Part shown: piece after piece, positions 33,704 through 43,894 of the stretch | Layout of the letters: every line of letters starts with the position of its first letter | Numbering within the stretch: position 1 is the first letter of the stretch | NCBI GenBank assembly: GCA_004124875.1 | Contig: SCKJ01000006.1 | Coordinates: 62,001 to 126,000 of the forward strand | Direction of reading: 5' to 3' | Length of the DNA stretch: 64,000 nt | Source: Fidelibacterota bacterium | Lineage (GTDB): Bacteria; Fidelibacterota; Marinisomatia; SCGC-AAA003-L08; TS1B11 | Made by a program: the position numbers and the translations under genes | The notes under the pieces: model-generated | Told to the model about the DNA's origin: nothing | What the model saw: only the letters and a program-made list of their open reading frames with translations | The model's database searches: none

Positions 33704-34447
33704 TCAGGCCGTATGAATGGCTCGTGCGAAGGCGGCCAGAGTCTCCGTGTCGGGCGACTCTTCGGCGATGCTGCCGGTTACGACAAAACTTGCGCCGGCC
33801 CGCACCTTGGCCGCAGCATCTGCCGGTGTGCGCAGCCCCCCGCCCACGATGACCGGGATATCGAGGCTGGAGGCCACTATTTTTATCAGATCATCGGGAA
33901 CCGGATTTGCGGCGCCACTGCCGGCCTCGAGATAGATGACCGCCATACCCATGTACTGCCCCGCCAGGGCATGCGCCAGGATGATGTCGGGCTTGTCGGC
34001 AGGCAGCGGCTTCGTTCCGCTGACAATCTCAACAGAGGTCGAGGAGCCCCCCTCCATCAGCAGATAGCCGGTGGCGATGGTCTCCAAGCCCATCTCGCGC
34101 ACAACCGGGGCCGCCTGAATCTGCTCGCCGATGAGGTATTGGGGATTCCGGCCGCTGAGCAGGCTCATGAACAGGATGGCGTCGGCATGCCGGCTGAGTT
34201 GATTGGCGCTGCCGGGAAACAGAATAACCGGCGCCTCTGCCCGCTCCTTGATGGCAGCGACCCGCCGGTCCATGCCGTCATCCACAATCAGGCTGCCCCC
34301 CACCAGGATGGCATCGACGCCGGCCCCGTTGGCGGCCGCCACCATGTCATCCAACCGGTCATCGTTTTTCGCGTCGGGATCAATCAGCATCAGGTAGTTC
34401 GCCGATTGCGTGGCCAGCTTGTCCATGAGCGATTGGAAGACGGTCAA
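33704..34447 (-). CDS. Geranylgeranylglyceryl phosphate synthase-like (GGGPS)
   Basis: This 247-residue TIM-barrel protein has GGGPS/PcrB features: MLIDPDAKNDDRLDDM, AILVGGSLIVDDG, FMSLLSGRNPQYLIGEQ, YLEAGSGA and VIVGGGLRTPADAA. GGGPS joins geranylgeranyl diphosphate to sn-glycerol-1-phosphate, the first committed step of archaeal-type ether lipids; bacterial group II enzymes exist. It starts at TTG overlapping gcvPA by 4 nt. The G1P-dehydrogenase and DGGGP synthase genes that would complete a pathway are not in the window. Confidence 0.9.
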   Translation of the reverse strand: MTVFQSLMDKLATQSANYLMLIDPDAKNDDRLDDMVAAANGAGVDAILVGGSLIVDDGMDRRVAAIKERAEAPVILFPGSANQLSRHADAILFMSLLSGRNPQYLIGEQIQAAPVVREMGLETIATGYLLMEGGSSTSVEIVSGTKPLPADKPDIILAHALAGQYMGMAVIYLEAGSGAANPVPDDLIKIVASSLDIPVIVGGGLRTPADAAAKVRAGASFVVTGSIAEESPDTETLAAFARAIHTA

Positions 34448-35778
34448 GATGCCCTCTTTAAAAAATCGACCAACCCGTCGAGCTCGGCGCGCGTGCGCTT
34501 CTCAGTCACGGCCAGCTGCAGGTAGCGCTCACCCTGCCACTCAATGACCCCCAGGAAGAAGTTGGCGGTGGCAGCGGCGGCGGCCAGTGTGTTGGGATCT
34601 GATGGCGTCTTCACCACCAACTCTTTCACATACCCGAATCCAAAGGGCAGAGAGTAGCCCTCGAGCCGCTCAATGGCCCGGCCAAGATACTGGCTTTTGT
34701 CGAAGGCCAGTTTGGAGAGTTGGGTCAGGCCTTGTTTGCCGATCAGGGCCATGTAGATGGTGGACCAGAGCGCCAGCAGACCCTGGTTGGTGCAGATGTT
34801 GGAGGTGGCCTTTTCGCGGCGGATGTCCTGCTCGCGCGTGCGCAGGACCATGGTGTAGCCGTCCCGGCCATCCACATCTTTGGTGCGGCCGATGATCCTG
34901 CCCGGCATTTTGCGCACGTGCTGCGCGCCGGTGGCCATCAGGCCCAGAAACGGCCCCCCGAATGAGGCCGGAATGCCGAGACTTTGCCCCTCGCCCACAT
35001 AGATGTCGGCGCCGGCTTGCCCCGGAGCCTCAAGCAGCCCCAACGTCATCGGGTCCGCCGAAGCGATGAGCAGCGCGTCGTCAGGCAGCGCCTGTCTGGC
35101 CGCCTGCCAATCCTCCACCAATCCCAGCAGATTCGGCGACTGCAGCAAGAGCGCTGCAGCGTCAGGCGCTTTGGCCGCCAGGTCATCAGGATCGATGAGG
35201 CCCCCACGGCTGCCGACAATCACCAACTCCGCGTCGCGGTTTTGCAGATAGGTCCGCACGACCTTGCGCGTGGCCGGGTAGACCGTTTCGGCCATGAGAA
35301 TCCGGCGTTTGCCGGTAATAGCGATAGCCATGGAAGCCGCCTCGGCCGCAGCGGAGGCGCCATCATAGAGGGAAGCGTTGGAAACATCCATGCCGGAGAC
35401 TTCGGCTATCATGGTTTGGAATTCATACATGGCCTGCAAAGTGCCCTGGCTCACCTCCGCCTGGTACGGCGTGTAAGCCGTGTAAAACTCCGAGCGCATG
35501 GCGATGGCCTTAATCGCCTCGGGGATGTAGTGATCATAGACCCCGCCGCCCATGAAGGAGACACCCGTACCGGCTGGACGGTTCAGCGCAGCCAGGCGTG
35601 AGAGCTCGGCGGCCACTTCAAACTCCGACACGCCGTCATCGAGCCCCAGGCCGTCGCGCAGCCGCAGCTGCTCGGGTATGATGGCGATCAGTTCTTCAAA
35701 GGAGCCCACGCCCATGGCCGAGAGCATTTCATCTTCCTCGGCATCCGTGGCAGGGATATAAGGGTGCTGCAGGGTCAC
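34444..35778 (-). CDS. gcvPA: Glycine dehydrogenase (decarboxylating) subunit 1 (GcvPA)
   Basis: This 444-residue protein corresponds to the N-terminal half of P-protein: FMGGGVYDHYIPEAIKAIAM, YTPYQAEVSQGTLQAMYEFQ and MDVSNASLYDGASAAAEAA. The PLP-lysine lies in the second subunit (GcvPB), which is not encoded here. The split two-subunit P-protein cleaves glycine and passes the aminomethyl group to the lipoyl arm of GcvH, encoded directly upstream with a 4-nt overlap. Start is GTG. Confidence 0.95.
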   Translation of the reverse strand: MTLQHPYIPATDAEEDEMLSAMGVGSFEELIAIIPEQLRLRDGLGLDDGVSEFEVAAELSRLAALNRPAGTGVSFMGGGVYDHYIPEAIKAIAMRSEFYTAYTPYQAEVSQGTLQAMYEFQTMIAEVSGMDVSNASLYDGASAAAEAASMAIAITGKRRILMAETVYPATRKVVRTYLQNRDAELVIVGSRGGLIDPDDLAAKAPDAAALLLQSPNLLGLVEDWQAARQALPDDALLIASADPMTLGLLEAPGQAGADIYVGEGQSLGIPASFGGPFLGLMATGAQHVRKMPGRIIGRTKDVDGRDGYTMVLRTREQDIRREKATSNICTNQGLLALWSTIYMALIGKQGLTQLSKLAFDKSQYLGRAIERLEGYSLPFGFGYVKELVVKTPSDPNTLAAAAATANFFLGVIEWQGERYLQLAVTEKRTRAELDGLVDFLKRAS

Positions 35779-36148
35779 CCGAGGTGGGCCTTGTAACCTT
35801 CCGGGTCCATGAGATCGTCCAGCTCCGTGCTGGCCGTCATTTCGATTTTTACCAGCCAGCCCGTCTGGTAGGGGTCCTCGTTCACCGCTTCCGGCGCCTC
35901 GTCCAGGGCGGAATTCACCGCCAATATTTCGCCGGATACCGGCATAAACAGATCGGCCACCGTCTTCACGGCCTCAACTGTGCCAAATGTGTCACCGGCG
36001 GAATATTTGTCGCCCACCTTGGGAAATTCGACGAAAATGATGTCCCCCAGTTCGCTCTGGGCAAAATCGGTGATGCCGATGATGGCCTCTTCACCCTCGA
36101 CGCGGATCCATTCGTGGTCCTTGGAATAGTGGAGATCATCGGGGATAG

Positions 36149-36152
<4 letters not shown>
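35775..36152 (-). CDS. gcvH: Glycine cleavage system H protein
   Basis: This 125-residue protein has the lipoyl domain: [38 protein letters not shown] and the lipoyl lysine in [18 protein letters not shown]. It shuttles the aminomethyl group between P, T and L proteins. It overlaps accC by 4 nt on one side and gcvPA by 4 nt on the other. gcvT and gcvPB are not nearby, so the system is split in the genome. Confidence 0.96.
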
Positions 36153-37510
<1,358 letters not shown>

Positions 37511-37542
37511 GGCTCCCGGCCGAAATTGAGCAACCAGGCTTA

Positions 37543-37992
37543 TTAGCCGGGTCCAACGATCACCAGCGGCTGATTGAACTCGACTGGGCCGGCGTTGTCA
37601 GGTAGTATTTCCAGCACGACCCCATCAATATCGCTCTCAATCTCGTTCATGATCTTCATGGCCTCAATGATGCAGATGGGCTGTCCCACCTTAATGCGAT
37701 CACCCACATTGATAAAGGGGTCGGCATCGGTAGAGGCGGCCCTGTAAAAGGTGCCCACGATGGGCGAACGGATGGCGTGGCCGGCCGGCTCGGCTGGAGA
37801 CTCGTCGGCAGCAGAGACCGATGAGGCCACCGGGATTTGAACAGATTGTGTTGCAGCGGGGGTAAACGCCCCGCCAGCCGGCCGTTTGGCCACACGAATC
37901 TTGCTTCCCCACCATGTGGAGACCTCCACCTCATTGACATCGGAATCCTCAATGATAGAGATGATTTCCTCGATCTTCTCGCGCAAACCCAT
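37543..37992 (-). CDS. accB: Biotin carboxyl carrier protein of acetyl-CoA carboxylase
   Basis: This 149-residue protein has an N-terminal region, a Pro/Ala-rich linker (residues about 40-75) and a C-terminal biotinyl domain. The biotinylated lysine is in [14 protein letters not shown]. Biotin attached here swings between AccC and the carboxyltransferase. Length is normal. It is followed by accC after 32 nt and preceded by efp with an 18-nt gap. Confidence 0.96.
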   Translation of the reverse strand: MGLREKIEEIISIIEDSDVNEVEVSTWWGSKIRVAKRPAGGAFTPAATQSVQIPVASSVSAADESPAEPAGHAIRSPIVGTFYRAASTDADPFINVGDRIKVGQPICIIEAMKIMNEIESDIDGVVLEILPDNAGPVEFNQPLVIVGPG

Positions 37993-38010
37993 ATCAGCCG
38001 CCGCCCATGA

Positions 38011-38583
38011 TCATATTGAGGACTCCTTCACGCGCTCAATGTACCGCCGGTCTTTGGTATCGATGCGGACCGTTTCGCCTTCATTTAAAAACAGAGGCAC
38101 CTGAACCACCACGCCTGTCTCCAGGGTTGCAGGTTTGGATCCGCCGGTCGCCGTATCGCCCCGGACGCCAGGCTCGGTTTTGGAAATTTTCAGATTCATG
38201 TGCTGGGGTATGCGAATCTCCACCGGATCGGCTCCGTCAAAAGCAATAGTGACTTCAAGATTGTCGACGAGAAAATCGATGATGTCACCGAGCTGATCCC
38301 GTGACAAGGCAATCTGCTCATAAGTTGAGTTGTCCATAAAATAGAACGAGTCGCCATCATGGTACTGGTAGGTTGTGTTTTTGGCTTCAACCCGGACCTC
38401 CTCCACCTTCTCGCCTGCTCTAAACGTCTCTTCCACCACCTGTCCGGTACGCACGTTCTTCAGTTTTGTGCGTACAAATGCAGGCCCCTTGCCCGGTTTT
38501 ACATGCAGAAATTCGACGATTTTCCACAACCCGTTCTTTTGCCTGAATACAAATCCGTTGCGAAAATCTGATGTCGTGGCCAA
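38011..38583 (-). CDS. efp: Translation elongation factor P
   Basis: This 190-residue protein has the three OB-type domains of EF-P. The lysine targeted by modification lies in LHVKPGKGPAFVRTKL; KNVRTGQVVEETFRAG and a C-terminal IDTKDRRYIERVKES follow. EF-P rescues ribosomes stalled at polyproline. It is the first gene of the operon leading to accB-accC. The lysine context (GKG) fits a lysylated EF-P, but no epmA is visible here. Confidence 0.96.
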   Translation of the reverse strand: MATTSDFRNGFVFRQKNGLWKIVEFLHVKPGKGPAFVRTKLKNVRTGQVVEETFRAGEKVEEVRVEAKNTTYQYHDGDSFYFMDNSTYEQIALSRDQLGDIIDFLVDNLEVTIAFDGADPVEIRIPQHMNLKISKTEPGVRGDTATGGSKPATLETGVVVQVPLFLNEGETVRIDTKDRRYIERVKESSI

Positions 38584-38690
38584 GAGGTTCCTAATTGGTA
38601 TAATTGCGCTGATAAGCGGAGGAATTTAAGTGCGTCCCCGACGGCAAGCAAGGCAGGACTCCGCCAGCGGTGTCGAGTCCCGGGACAGGA

Positions 38691-38718
38691 AAAGCCCCTC
38701 GAAACGATGAGGGGCTTT
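38691..38718 (-). terminator. Hairpin terminator after the DUF350-like gene
   Basis: AAAGCCCCTC and GAGGGGCTTT form a perfect 10-bp stem with an 8-nt loop. On the minus strand the stem ends in TTT and continues TTCC. It lies 28 nt past the stop of the small membrane gene, before the efp promoter region, and could act on both strands. Confidence 0.65.
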
Positions 38719-38745
38719 CACAATGAGTGCCGGTCACTACAGTTT

Positions 38746-38973
38746 TTAGACCACGCTCATCACAAGCAGACCAATCATGACAATCAGGGCGACGAAAATC
38801 GCCGCAACGCCATAATTCTTCTCTCTGATTTCCTTCCACTCGTCAATATCCGTGGAGATGATGCCGAAAATCCAGATCGCAAGGGCGGTACCCAGGGAGA
38901 ATCCGATGGATACTGCCAGCGCCCAGCCTATGGTCCGCAGATAAAGTACTAAAGTGTCACCAAATGTTAACAC
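38746..38973 (-). CDS. Small membrane protein, DUF350-like
   Basis: This 75-residue protein has two transmembrane helices (TIGWALAVSIGFSLGTALAI and GVAAIFVALIVMIGLLV) linked by IDEWKEIREKNYG, a loop characteristic of DUF350 proteins. Function is not known. It lies 15 nt after the upstream 143-residue secreted protein gene, with AGGAGG in the gap. It is followed by a hairpin terminator. Confidence 0.7.
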   Translation of the reverse strand: MLTFGDTLVLYLRTIGWALAVSIGFSLGTALAIWIFGIISTDIDEWKEIREKNYGVAAIFVALIVMIGLLVMSVV

Positions 38974-38988
38974 GTTGTGCCTCCTTGA

Positions 38989-39420
38989 TTAATTCCACTG
39001 TAACTGCCGCATGAATTCCGGCGATCTCACCTTGCCCAGACGCAGTCGATCCACCAGACCGATGTCTGCGGTGGTCATGATGAGCATATGGTCTGCCTTG
39101 GGTATGACTACCGTTACGTTGATCGTTTTAACGGGCTCGCCCGTCCGCGCGATGGCCTGTCCAGCGCTGATGTAGCCGACCATCATGACCTCCTCAAAAT
39201 TATTACGGCGGCTCTCCAGCATCAGATCGAAGGTTTTTCCGCCGCCCGCTTCAGTCGTGAGCGCCATTTTATCCATAACGACAGCCACGCGGTATGAATT
39301 ACACACCTGTTGCACAATCGTATAAAAACGAATATTTGCCTGCAACGCTGTCACCAGCGCCAACGTGAGCAGTAGACTTAAACCCACAAATTTGCCGGTT
39401 AGCCGAGTGTTGTGAAGCAC
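38989..39420 (-). CDS. Uncharacterised protein with N-terminal signal
   Basis: This 143-residue protein begins with a signal-like segment (FVGLSLLLTLALVTALQA) and continues with an alpha/beta pattern ending DRLRLGKVRSPEFMRQLQ. No family motif is recognisable; the conserved look of the C-terminus suggests real coding. It is probably co-transcribed with the DUF350-like gene, from a promoter upstream of 39420. Periplasmic or membrane-anchored location is inferred from the leader. Confidence 0.55.
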   Translation of the reverse strand: MLHNTRLTGKFVGLSLLLTLALVTALQANIRFYTIVQQVCNSYRVAVVMDKMALTTEAGGGKTFDLMLESRRNNFEEVMMVGYISAGQAIARTGEPVKTINVTVVIPKADHMLIMTTADIGLVDRLRLGKVRSPEFMRQLQWN

Positions 39421-39547
39421 GCCTGTTCCCTCCCCAAAGTCAGCCTATATGTTTGGCAAATACTGTTTCATAACGGATACGAGCGGCAAGATTTTACGGG
39501 CGTGCCAGCTCGATAGCAAGAATTACAATAAAATAGGCGCAATCTCC

Positions 39548-39593
39548 ATATTGATCATGGAACAGTTGGAATATTGATCATGGAACAGTTGGA
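39548..39593. repeat. Perfect 23-bp tandem duplication
   Basis: Two identical 23-bp units starting ATATTGATCATGG and ending AACAGTTGGA follow one another without gap. They lie 100 bp upstream of the phosphodiesterase start, in the divergent intergenic region. Confidence 0.85.
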
Positions 39594-39692
39594 AAATCTG
39601 TAATCACCGGGTTGCAACAGGAACTAAATTTTCCGGATGCAAGGGCAGCGCGGAATATCCAGCTTTACCAGCGGCAATGGGCCGGGGTCACG

Positions 39693-40937
39693 ATGAGCGC
39701 CCTGCGCCGCAGACATGCCCGTGGTTGCCACCGGGCAGGAGCCATCGCGCTGGTGACACTGCTCGCCGCCTGTGGCCCCAGGGTGACAGGTGAGCCGACG
39801 CTCATCCTCATATCCCTGGACGGATTTCGCTGGGACTACATGCGCTGGGCAGATACGCCTCATCTCGACAGCCTGCTATCGGCGGGATCAGGCGCGCAGG
39901 CGCTGGTGCCAGCGTTCCCCACCAAGACCTTTCCGAACCACTACAGCATTGCCACAGGACTGTATCCGGGCAATCATGGTCTGGTGGCCAACACCATTTT
40001 CGATCCCATTCTCGCCGACACTTTTGCGCTGGATGACCGGCGCACGGTGGCCGATGGCCGCTGGTATGGCGGGGAGCCGATCTGGGTGACGGCGGAGAAA
40101 CAGGGCGTTAAATCGGCCTCCATCTTCTGGCCCGGCACCGAGGCGGAAATTGACGGCGTACGGCCGACCTATTGGCAGCGGTACGATCACGAAATGGCTG
40201 CCGATTCCGTGCTGGCCCAGGTGCTGAGGTGGCTCGACCTGCCTGCCGGGCGGTCGCCCCGGTTCATCTCCATGTACTTTCATGGCGTTGACGATGCCGG
40301 TCATCAAAACGGACCCGATTCGGCCGGCGTCGCCCTGGCGGTGCAACGCATCGACAGCACCCTCGGGAATCTGTTTCATGCACTGGCGCTGCGGCAGCTC
40401 TCCGCCAGCACGAATATCCTCATTACCTCTGACCACGGCATGACCTGGGCCGACAGCGCCCGGCTGGTCTACCTCGACGACTACATCGATTCGACGCAGC
40501 TGGCCGTGACCGACTGGGCCCCGGTGCTGGCCTTGCGGCCCCATGAGGATAGCATTGAAGCGGTCTACAATGCGCTGAAAGGGGCCCATCCCCGGCTCCA
40601 TATCTACCTGCGGGAGGAGTTGCCGCCTCAGTACCACTACTCCAACCACTACCGGATACCTCCGATTGTGGGCATTCTCGATCTCGGCTGGCAGGCGACG
40701 ACCCATCAGCGATTCGAGGAGCGCCGGGAATCGTATGCTGGCGGAGTTCACGGTTACGCTCCGGATAACAGCGATATGCACGGCATATTTATTGCCGCAG
40801 GACCTGACATTCGATCAGGCCGGCAGCTGCCTGCCATGGAAAATATTCACCTGTACGAGTTGATGTGCCATCTGCTCAATCTGGAAGCGGCGCCCAATGA
40901 CGGCGCACTGAGCGCGACAAAAGCGATCCTCAGGTAG
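39693..40937 (+). CDS. Nucleotide pyrophosphatase/phosphodiesterase family lipoprotein (ENPP-like)
   Basis: This 414-residue protein starts at ATG 39693 (GGGG upstream) and has a lipobox (LVTLLAAC) near residue 25. The alkaline-phosphatase-type core shows LISLDGFRWDYM, the threonine nucleophile in FPTKTFPNHYSIATG, FHGVDDAGHQNGP and SDHGMTWADSARLVYLDD. This combination matches type I phosphodiesterase/ENPP enzymes that cleave nucleotides or lysophospholipids in the periplasm or outside. It is a lone gene whose 3' end overlaps the convergent lyase gene by 8 bases. Confidence 0.92.
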   Translation: MSALRRRHARGCHRAGAIALVTLLAACGPRVTGEPTLILISLDGFRWDYMRWADTPHLDSLLSAGSGAQALVPAFPTKTFPNHYSIATGLYPGNHGLVANTIFDPILADTFALDDRRTVADGRWYGGEPIWVTAEKQGVKSASIFWPGTEAEIDGVRPTYWQRYDHEMAADSVLAQVLRWLDLPAGRSPRFISMYFHGVDDAGHQNGPDSAGVALAVQRIDSTLGNLFHALALRQLSASTNILITSDHGMTWADSARLVYLDDYIDSTQLAVTDWAPVLALRPHEDSIEAVYNALKGAHPRLHIYLREELPPQYHYSNHYRIPPIVGILDLGWQATTHQRFEERRESYAGGVHGYAPDNSDMHGIFIAAGPDIRSGRQLPAMENIHLYELMCHLLNLEAAPNDGALSATKAILR

Positions 40938-41937
40938 CGTCGGCCAGCACCCTGCGCAAACCGGCGTTGACCTCCAGGGACTCCAGCACTCCGGCCAGGG
41001 CGGCCAGCAGTTGGCGCTCTTCGGCAGCGCTCAGCCGTGCGGCGGCGTTCCTGAGTGGCGTCCGGTTGCTCAGCACGCCGAGCTTCCACAGCAGTAGTTT
41101 TTCCGCCCCCACCATCTTGCCGGGGATCGATTCAATCACCGTTCGCAGCTGGCTGAGCTCCACCTGCGCCTGCCGTCGCTCTGCGTCGCCTGCCGCGCTC
41201 CACACGGCCTGAACCGCGGAGGGAAACAGATTCGCGCAGGCCGTAATGCTGCCTGCCGCGCCCCGCATGATGCCCCCTGAAACGGCATGATCATTGCCCA
41301 CGAATATGGCGGCCTCGGGGAGGGCGGCAAGGTAGGCTGAGATGTTTTCGACATTTCCGGTGGAATCCTTCACCCCGGCGAAATTTCCGAGGTCGCCGCT
41401 CCCGGCAAGCAGAGCGATGAACTCGGGCGATGCGGCTGCGGAGGAGGGGCCTGAATCCGGAACGGGCAGATTGTAAGCGAATATGGGGATGCGCAACTGC
41501 AGATCCAGAAGATCCCTGTAAAATGAGAGCACCTCCGTGGGCGTGGCGCTACCCCCCCGTGCATACCGGTCGTAGAATGGGGGCGCAATGAGCAACGTCG
41601 CGGGCAGCGGCAACCTCTCATCCAGGCTTTGGGCCAGGCGCAAGGTCTCCTCCCGTGAATCGGGCACGGTGGCGCCAACCATCAGCCCGAGGCCCGTATC
41701 GGCGCGAGCCACAGCGTCGATGAGCGCCCATTTTTCCTCCAGGCTCAGATAGCCAAACTCGCCGTTGGTGCCCAGCAGCAAGATGCCGTCGACATGGGAC
41801 GCCGACAAATGGCCCAGCAGAGCGCTGAAGGCGTAAAAATCGATGCCACCGCCGTCCTCACTGAAGGGCGTGATCACAGGAGCATAAACGCGGCCCATTT
41901 TTCCGGCCGCCGGCGTCAAGCCGTCCGATTCGTTCAT
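40930..41937 (-). CDS. Dihydrodipicolinate synthase/N-acetylneuraminate lyase family protein
   Basis: This 335-residue class I aldolase-type TIM barrel shows YAPVITPFSEDGGGID, LLLGTNGEFGYLSLEE (TNGE replaces the more usual TTGE), FAYNLPVP with the catalytic tyrosine, and GVKDSTGNVENI with the Schiff-base lysine. The family includes DapA, NanA and several sugar-acid lyases; the substrate cannot be decided from sequence. Start is ATG 41937. It overlaps the convergent phosphodiesterase gene by 8 bases. Confidence 0.9.
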   Translation of the reverse strand: MNESDGLTPAAGKMGRVYAPVITPFSEDGGGIDFYAFSALLGHLSASHVDGILLLGTNGEFGYLSLEEKWALIDAVARADTGLGLMVGATVPDSREETLRLAQSLDERLPLPATLLIAPPFYDRYARGGSATPTEVLSFYRDLLDLQLRIPIFAYNLPVPDSGPSSAAASPEFIALLAGSGDLGNFAGVKDSTGNVENISAYLAALPEAAIFVGNDHAVSGGIMRGAAGSITACANLFPSAVQAVWSAAGDAERRQAQVELSQLRTVIESIPGKMVGAEKLLLWKLGVLSNRTPLRNAAARLSAAEERQLLAALAGVLESLEVNAGLRRVLADAT

Positions 41938-41973
41938 TTACTGGCCCCTTCAATCAGTTTAATTTCCTGCCTG

Positions 41974-42711
41974 ATGGATACCCGACTGGCCACCTATCTC
42001 GCGCTCATATTTCTGTCGGCCGTTGCAGGGGCATTGCCGCCGCTGCTCGGAAAATGGAGCCAGAGGCAGCTGCACCTGTTTGTCGCCTTTGGGGCTGGGG
42101 TCTTTCTATCGGCAACTTTCTTTCACCTGTTGCCGGACGCCCTCACCGCAGATGCTGGCCGGTGGCCTCAATTTACCATATTCGCAGGCTTTTTGATGGT
42201 GCTGGTTACTGACCGCGTGATATTGGCCCGCTTGGCCGGCACGATCGATTCCCCAGAGGAGGGACAGCACCGCGCCATAGGCGTTACCGCCCTGGTGGGG
42301 CTATGTCTGCACAGCGTAACGGCGGGCATTTCACTCGGCTTGGGCCAGAGCCACCCTGAAACGGCCAAAGTGATTTTCCTGGCTATCCTGAGCCATAAGG
42401 CGGTGGCGGCCTTTTCCCTGGCGACCATTTTCCGCCTCTCCAAAATTCCCATCACCACCACGCTTTGGATGCTGGCCATATTCGCCCTGAGCACGCCCCT
42501 GGGAACCCTGGCCGCGTTGCCGCTGGTGCCTTTGCTGAGTGATTGGAACCCGGCGATTCCGGAGTCACTGGCGACGGGGACTTTTATGTATGTGGCCATC
42601 ATGAACCTGCTGCCCGAAGCATTTCATGACGCACCCCGCCGGCCGGCAACCGTGATGGCCCTGGGCGCCGGAATTGTGGTCATGGCCGTCCTCAGCAGTC
42701 TGGGCGGTTAG
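41974..42711 (+). CDS. ZIP family divalent metal transporter
   Basis: From ATG 41974 the protein has 245 residues and eight predicted helices. It shows the ZIP motifs LVGLCLHSVTAGISLGLG (helix 4, with HS) and LSHKAVAAFSLATIF (helix 5), whose polar residues line the metal site. ZIP proteins import zinc, iron or manganese. It is divergent from the DHDPS-like gene. The 3' end overlaps the convergent glycoside-hydrolase-like gene by 4 nt. Confidence 0.88.
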   Translation: MDTRLATYLALIFLSAVAGALPPLLGKWSQRQLHLFVAFGAGVFLSATFFHLLPDALTADAGRWPQFTIFAGFLMVLVTDRVILARLAGTIDSPEEGQHRAIGVTALVGLCLHSVTAGISLGLGQSHPETAKVIFLAILSHKAVAAFSLATIFRLSKIPITTTLWMLAIFALSTPLGTLAALPLVPLLSDWNPAIPESLATGTFMYVAIMNLLPEAFHDAPRRPATVMALGAGIVVMAVLSSLGG

Positions 42712-43880
42712 CGCCGCAACGCCTCAATAATCACATCGAAATGGCTCAAATCGGTTTTGTGGGCATCGTAGGAGAAGATGGCAATGCCGCGCAGCCCGGC
42801 CATGCGGGCCAGTGATATCCGGTCTGCCGCATCCTCAGCCGACTGATTGTAGGTAGCAACGCCCATCACGACCCGCTGGCGTACCCTCGAGGGGACACCT
42901 TCCAGTGTGATACGCAAGTTGGTCAGGTAATCTTCCCGGATGGGCGTGTAGTTCATCGGCGTGGCATAATCGAGAACGCCATCCTCGAGCCACTGTACCC
43001 AATCCTGAAAATATTTGGCCCTGGCCACCCGCAGGTTCGGCTTGACCGCCGCCGTCAGCATGACCTCTTTGCCGCTGAGGGTAATGATGGCGTGCAGCGA
43101 GGTAATCAGATCGCTCACTTTCTGCCGCCGGTAAGCATGCCAAATTTCCATCTGATCATTGGCGGCGGTGAGTCCTCCCGGCGCAAGTTGCGGCCCGCTG
43201 ACGGCACGGGGATCGAACCCGTTTTTATCCATAAACCGGCTGATGCCAGTTTCATTGTAGCCGTAGTCGAGATCGAAATAGCGGAGGTAATCGAGGTGCA
43301 GGCCATCAATGGCGTAGTTGAGTAGAATCTCGGTGAAAATGGCCCGCAGGTAGGGGTTGACTTCAGGGTGCGTAGGCGCCAGATAAACGCCCTCAAAGGA
43401 GCCATCCCGTGGCGCGCCCAGATCGATATCACGCTGCTTAAAACCGTCGGCGCGTACCTCCAGCCATTCCGGGTGCATGTTGTAAAGGTGCGCCTTGCTG
43501 AGCGGGGGCTGGCGCGCTGACCACAGGAGATACGTGGTGACCCAGGCGTGAACGTTGAGGCCCAGCTGATGGCCGCGCTGCACAGCGTAGCCGAGAGGAT
43601 CGAAGTCCGTCTCCCGGATCCGGTCGCTGCGCGGCACGATGAGCGACTTGTAGTAGGCGTCGCCCCGTCCCCGAATCTGCACGAACACATGGTTGAATCC
43701 GGCGTCCCGTGCGAAAGTGAGCGCACGGTCGATTTCGCCGCGGCTGACCATGCTTTCCCGCACAATCCACAGACCCCGAAAGTCGAGTGGTTGGGGGGCT
43801 TGGGCAGAGAGGAAGGGGGCAAAAGCAAACAAGGTAGCCAAAAGGGCTACCTCGGGTTGCCTGAAGCGGGCGATAGGCAA
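42708..43880 (-). CDS. GHL10/DUF187-type glycoside-hydrolase-like protein, secreted
   Basis: This 390-residue protein has a cleavable signal (LLATLFAFAPFLSAQA) and a (beta/alpha)8 GHL10 domain. It includes RGLWIVRESM, FNHVFVQIRGRGDAYY, INYAIDGLHLDYLRYFD-type sequence and DYATPMNYTPIRE. The family is related to YngK of Bacillus and acts on cell-wall or polysaccharide glycans in known members. Asp residues in the DYLRY and YATPMN regions are catalytic candidates. It is located downstream of the ribosomal cluster, 14 nt after rplQ. Confidence 0.88.
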   Translation of the reverse strand: MPIARFRQPEVALLATLFAFAPFLSAQAPQPLDFRGLWIVRESMVSRGEIDRALTFARDAGFNHVFVQIRGRGDAYYKSLIVPRSDRIRETDFDPLGYAVQRGHQLGLNVHAWVTTYLLWSARQPPLSKAHLYNMHPEWLEVRADGFKQRDIDLGAPRDGSFEGVYLAPTHPEVNPYLRAIFTEILLNYAIDGLHLDYLRYFDLDYGYNETGISRFMDKNGFDPRAVSGPQLAPGGLTAANDQMEIWHAYRRQKVSDLITSLHAIITLSGKEVMLTAAVKPNLRVARAKYFQDWVQWLEDGVLDYATPMNYTPIREDYLTNLRITLEGVPSRVRQRVVMGVATYNQSAEDAADRISLARMAGLRGIAIFSYDAHKTDLSHFDVIIEALRR

Positions 43881-43894
43881 AATTAGTTTAACGG

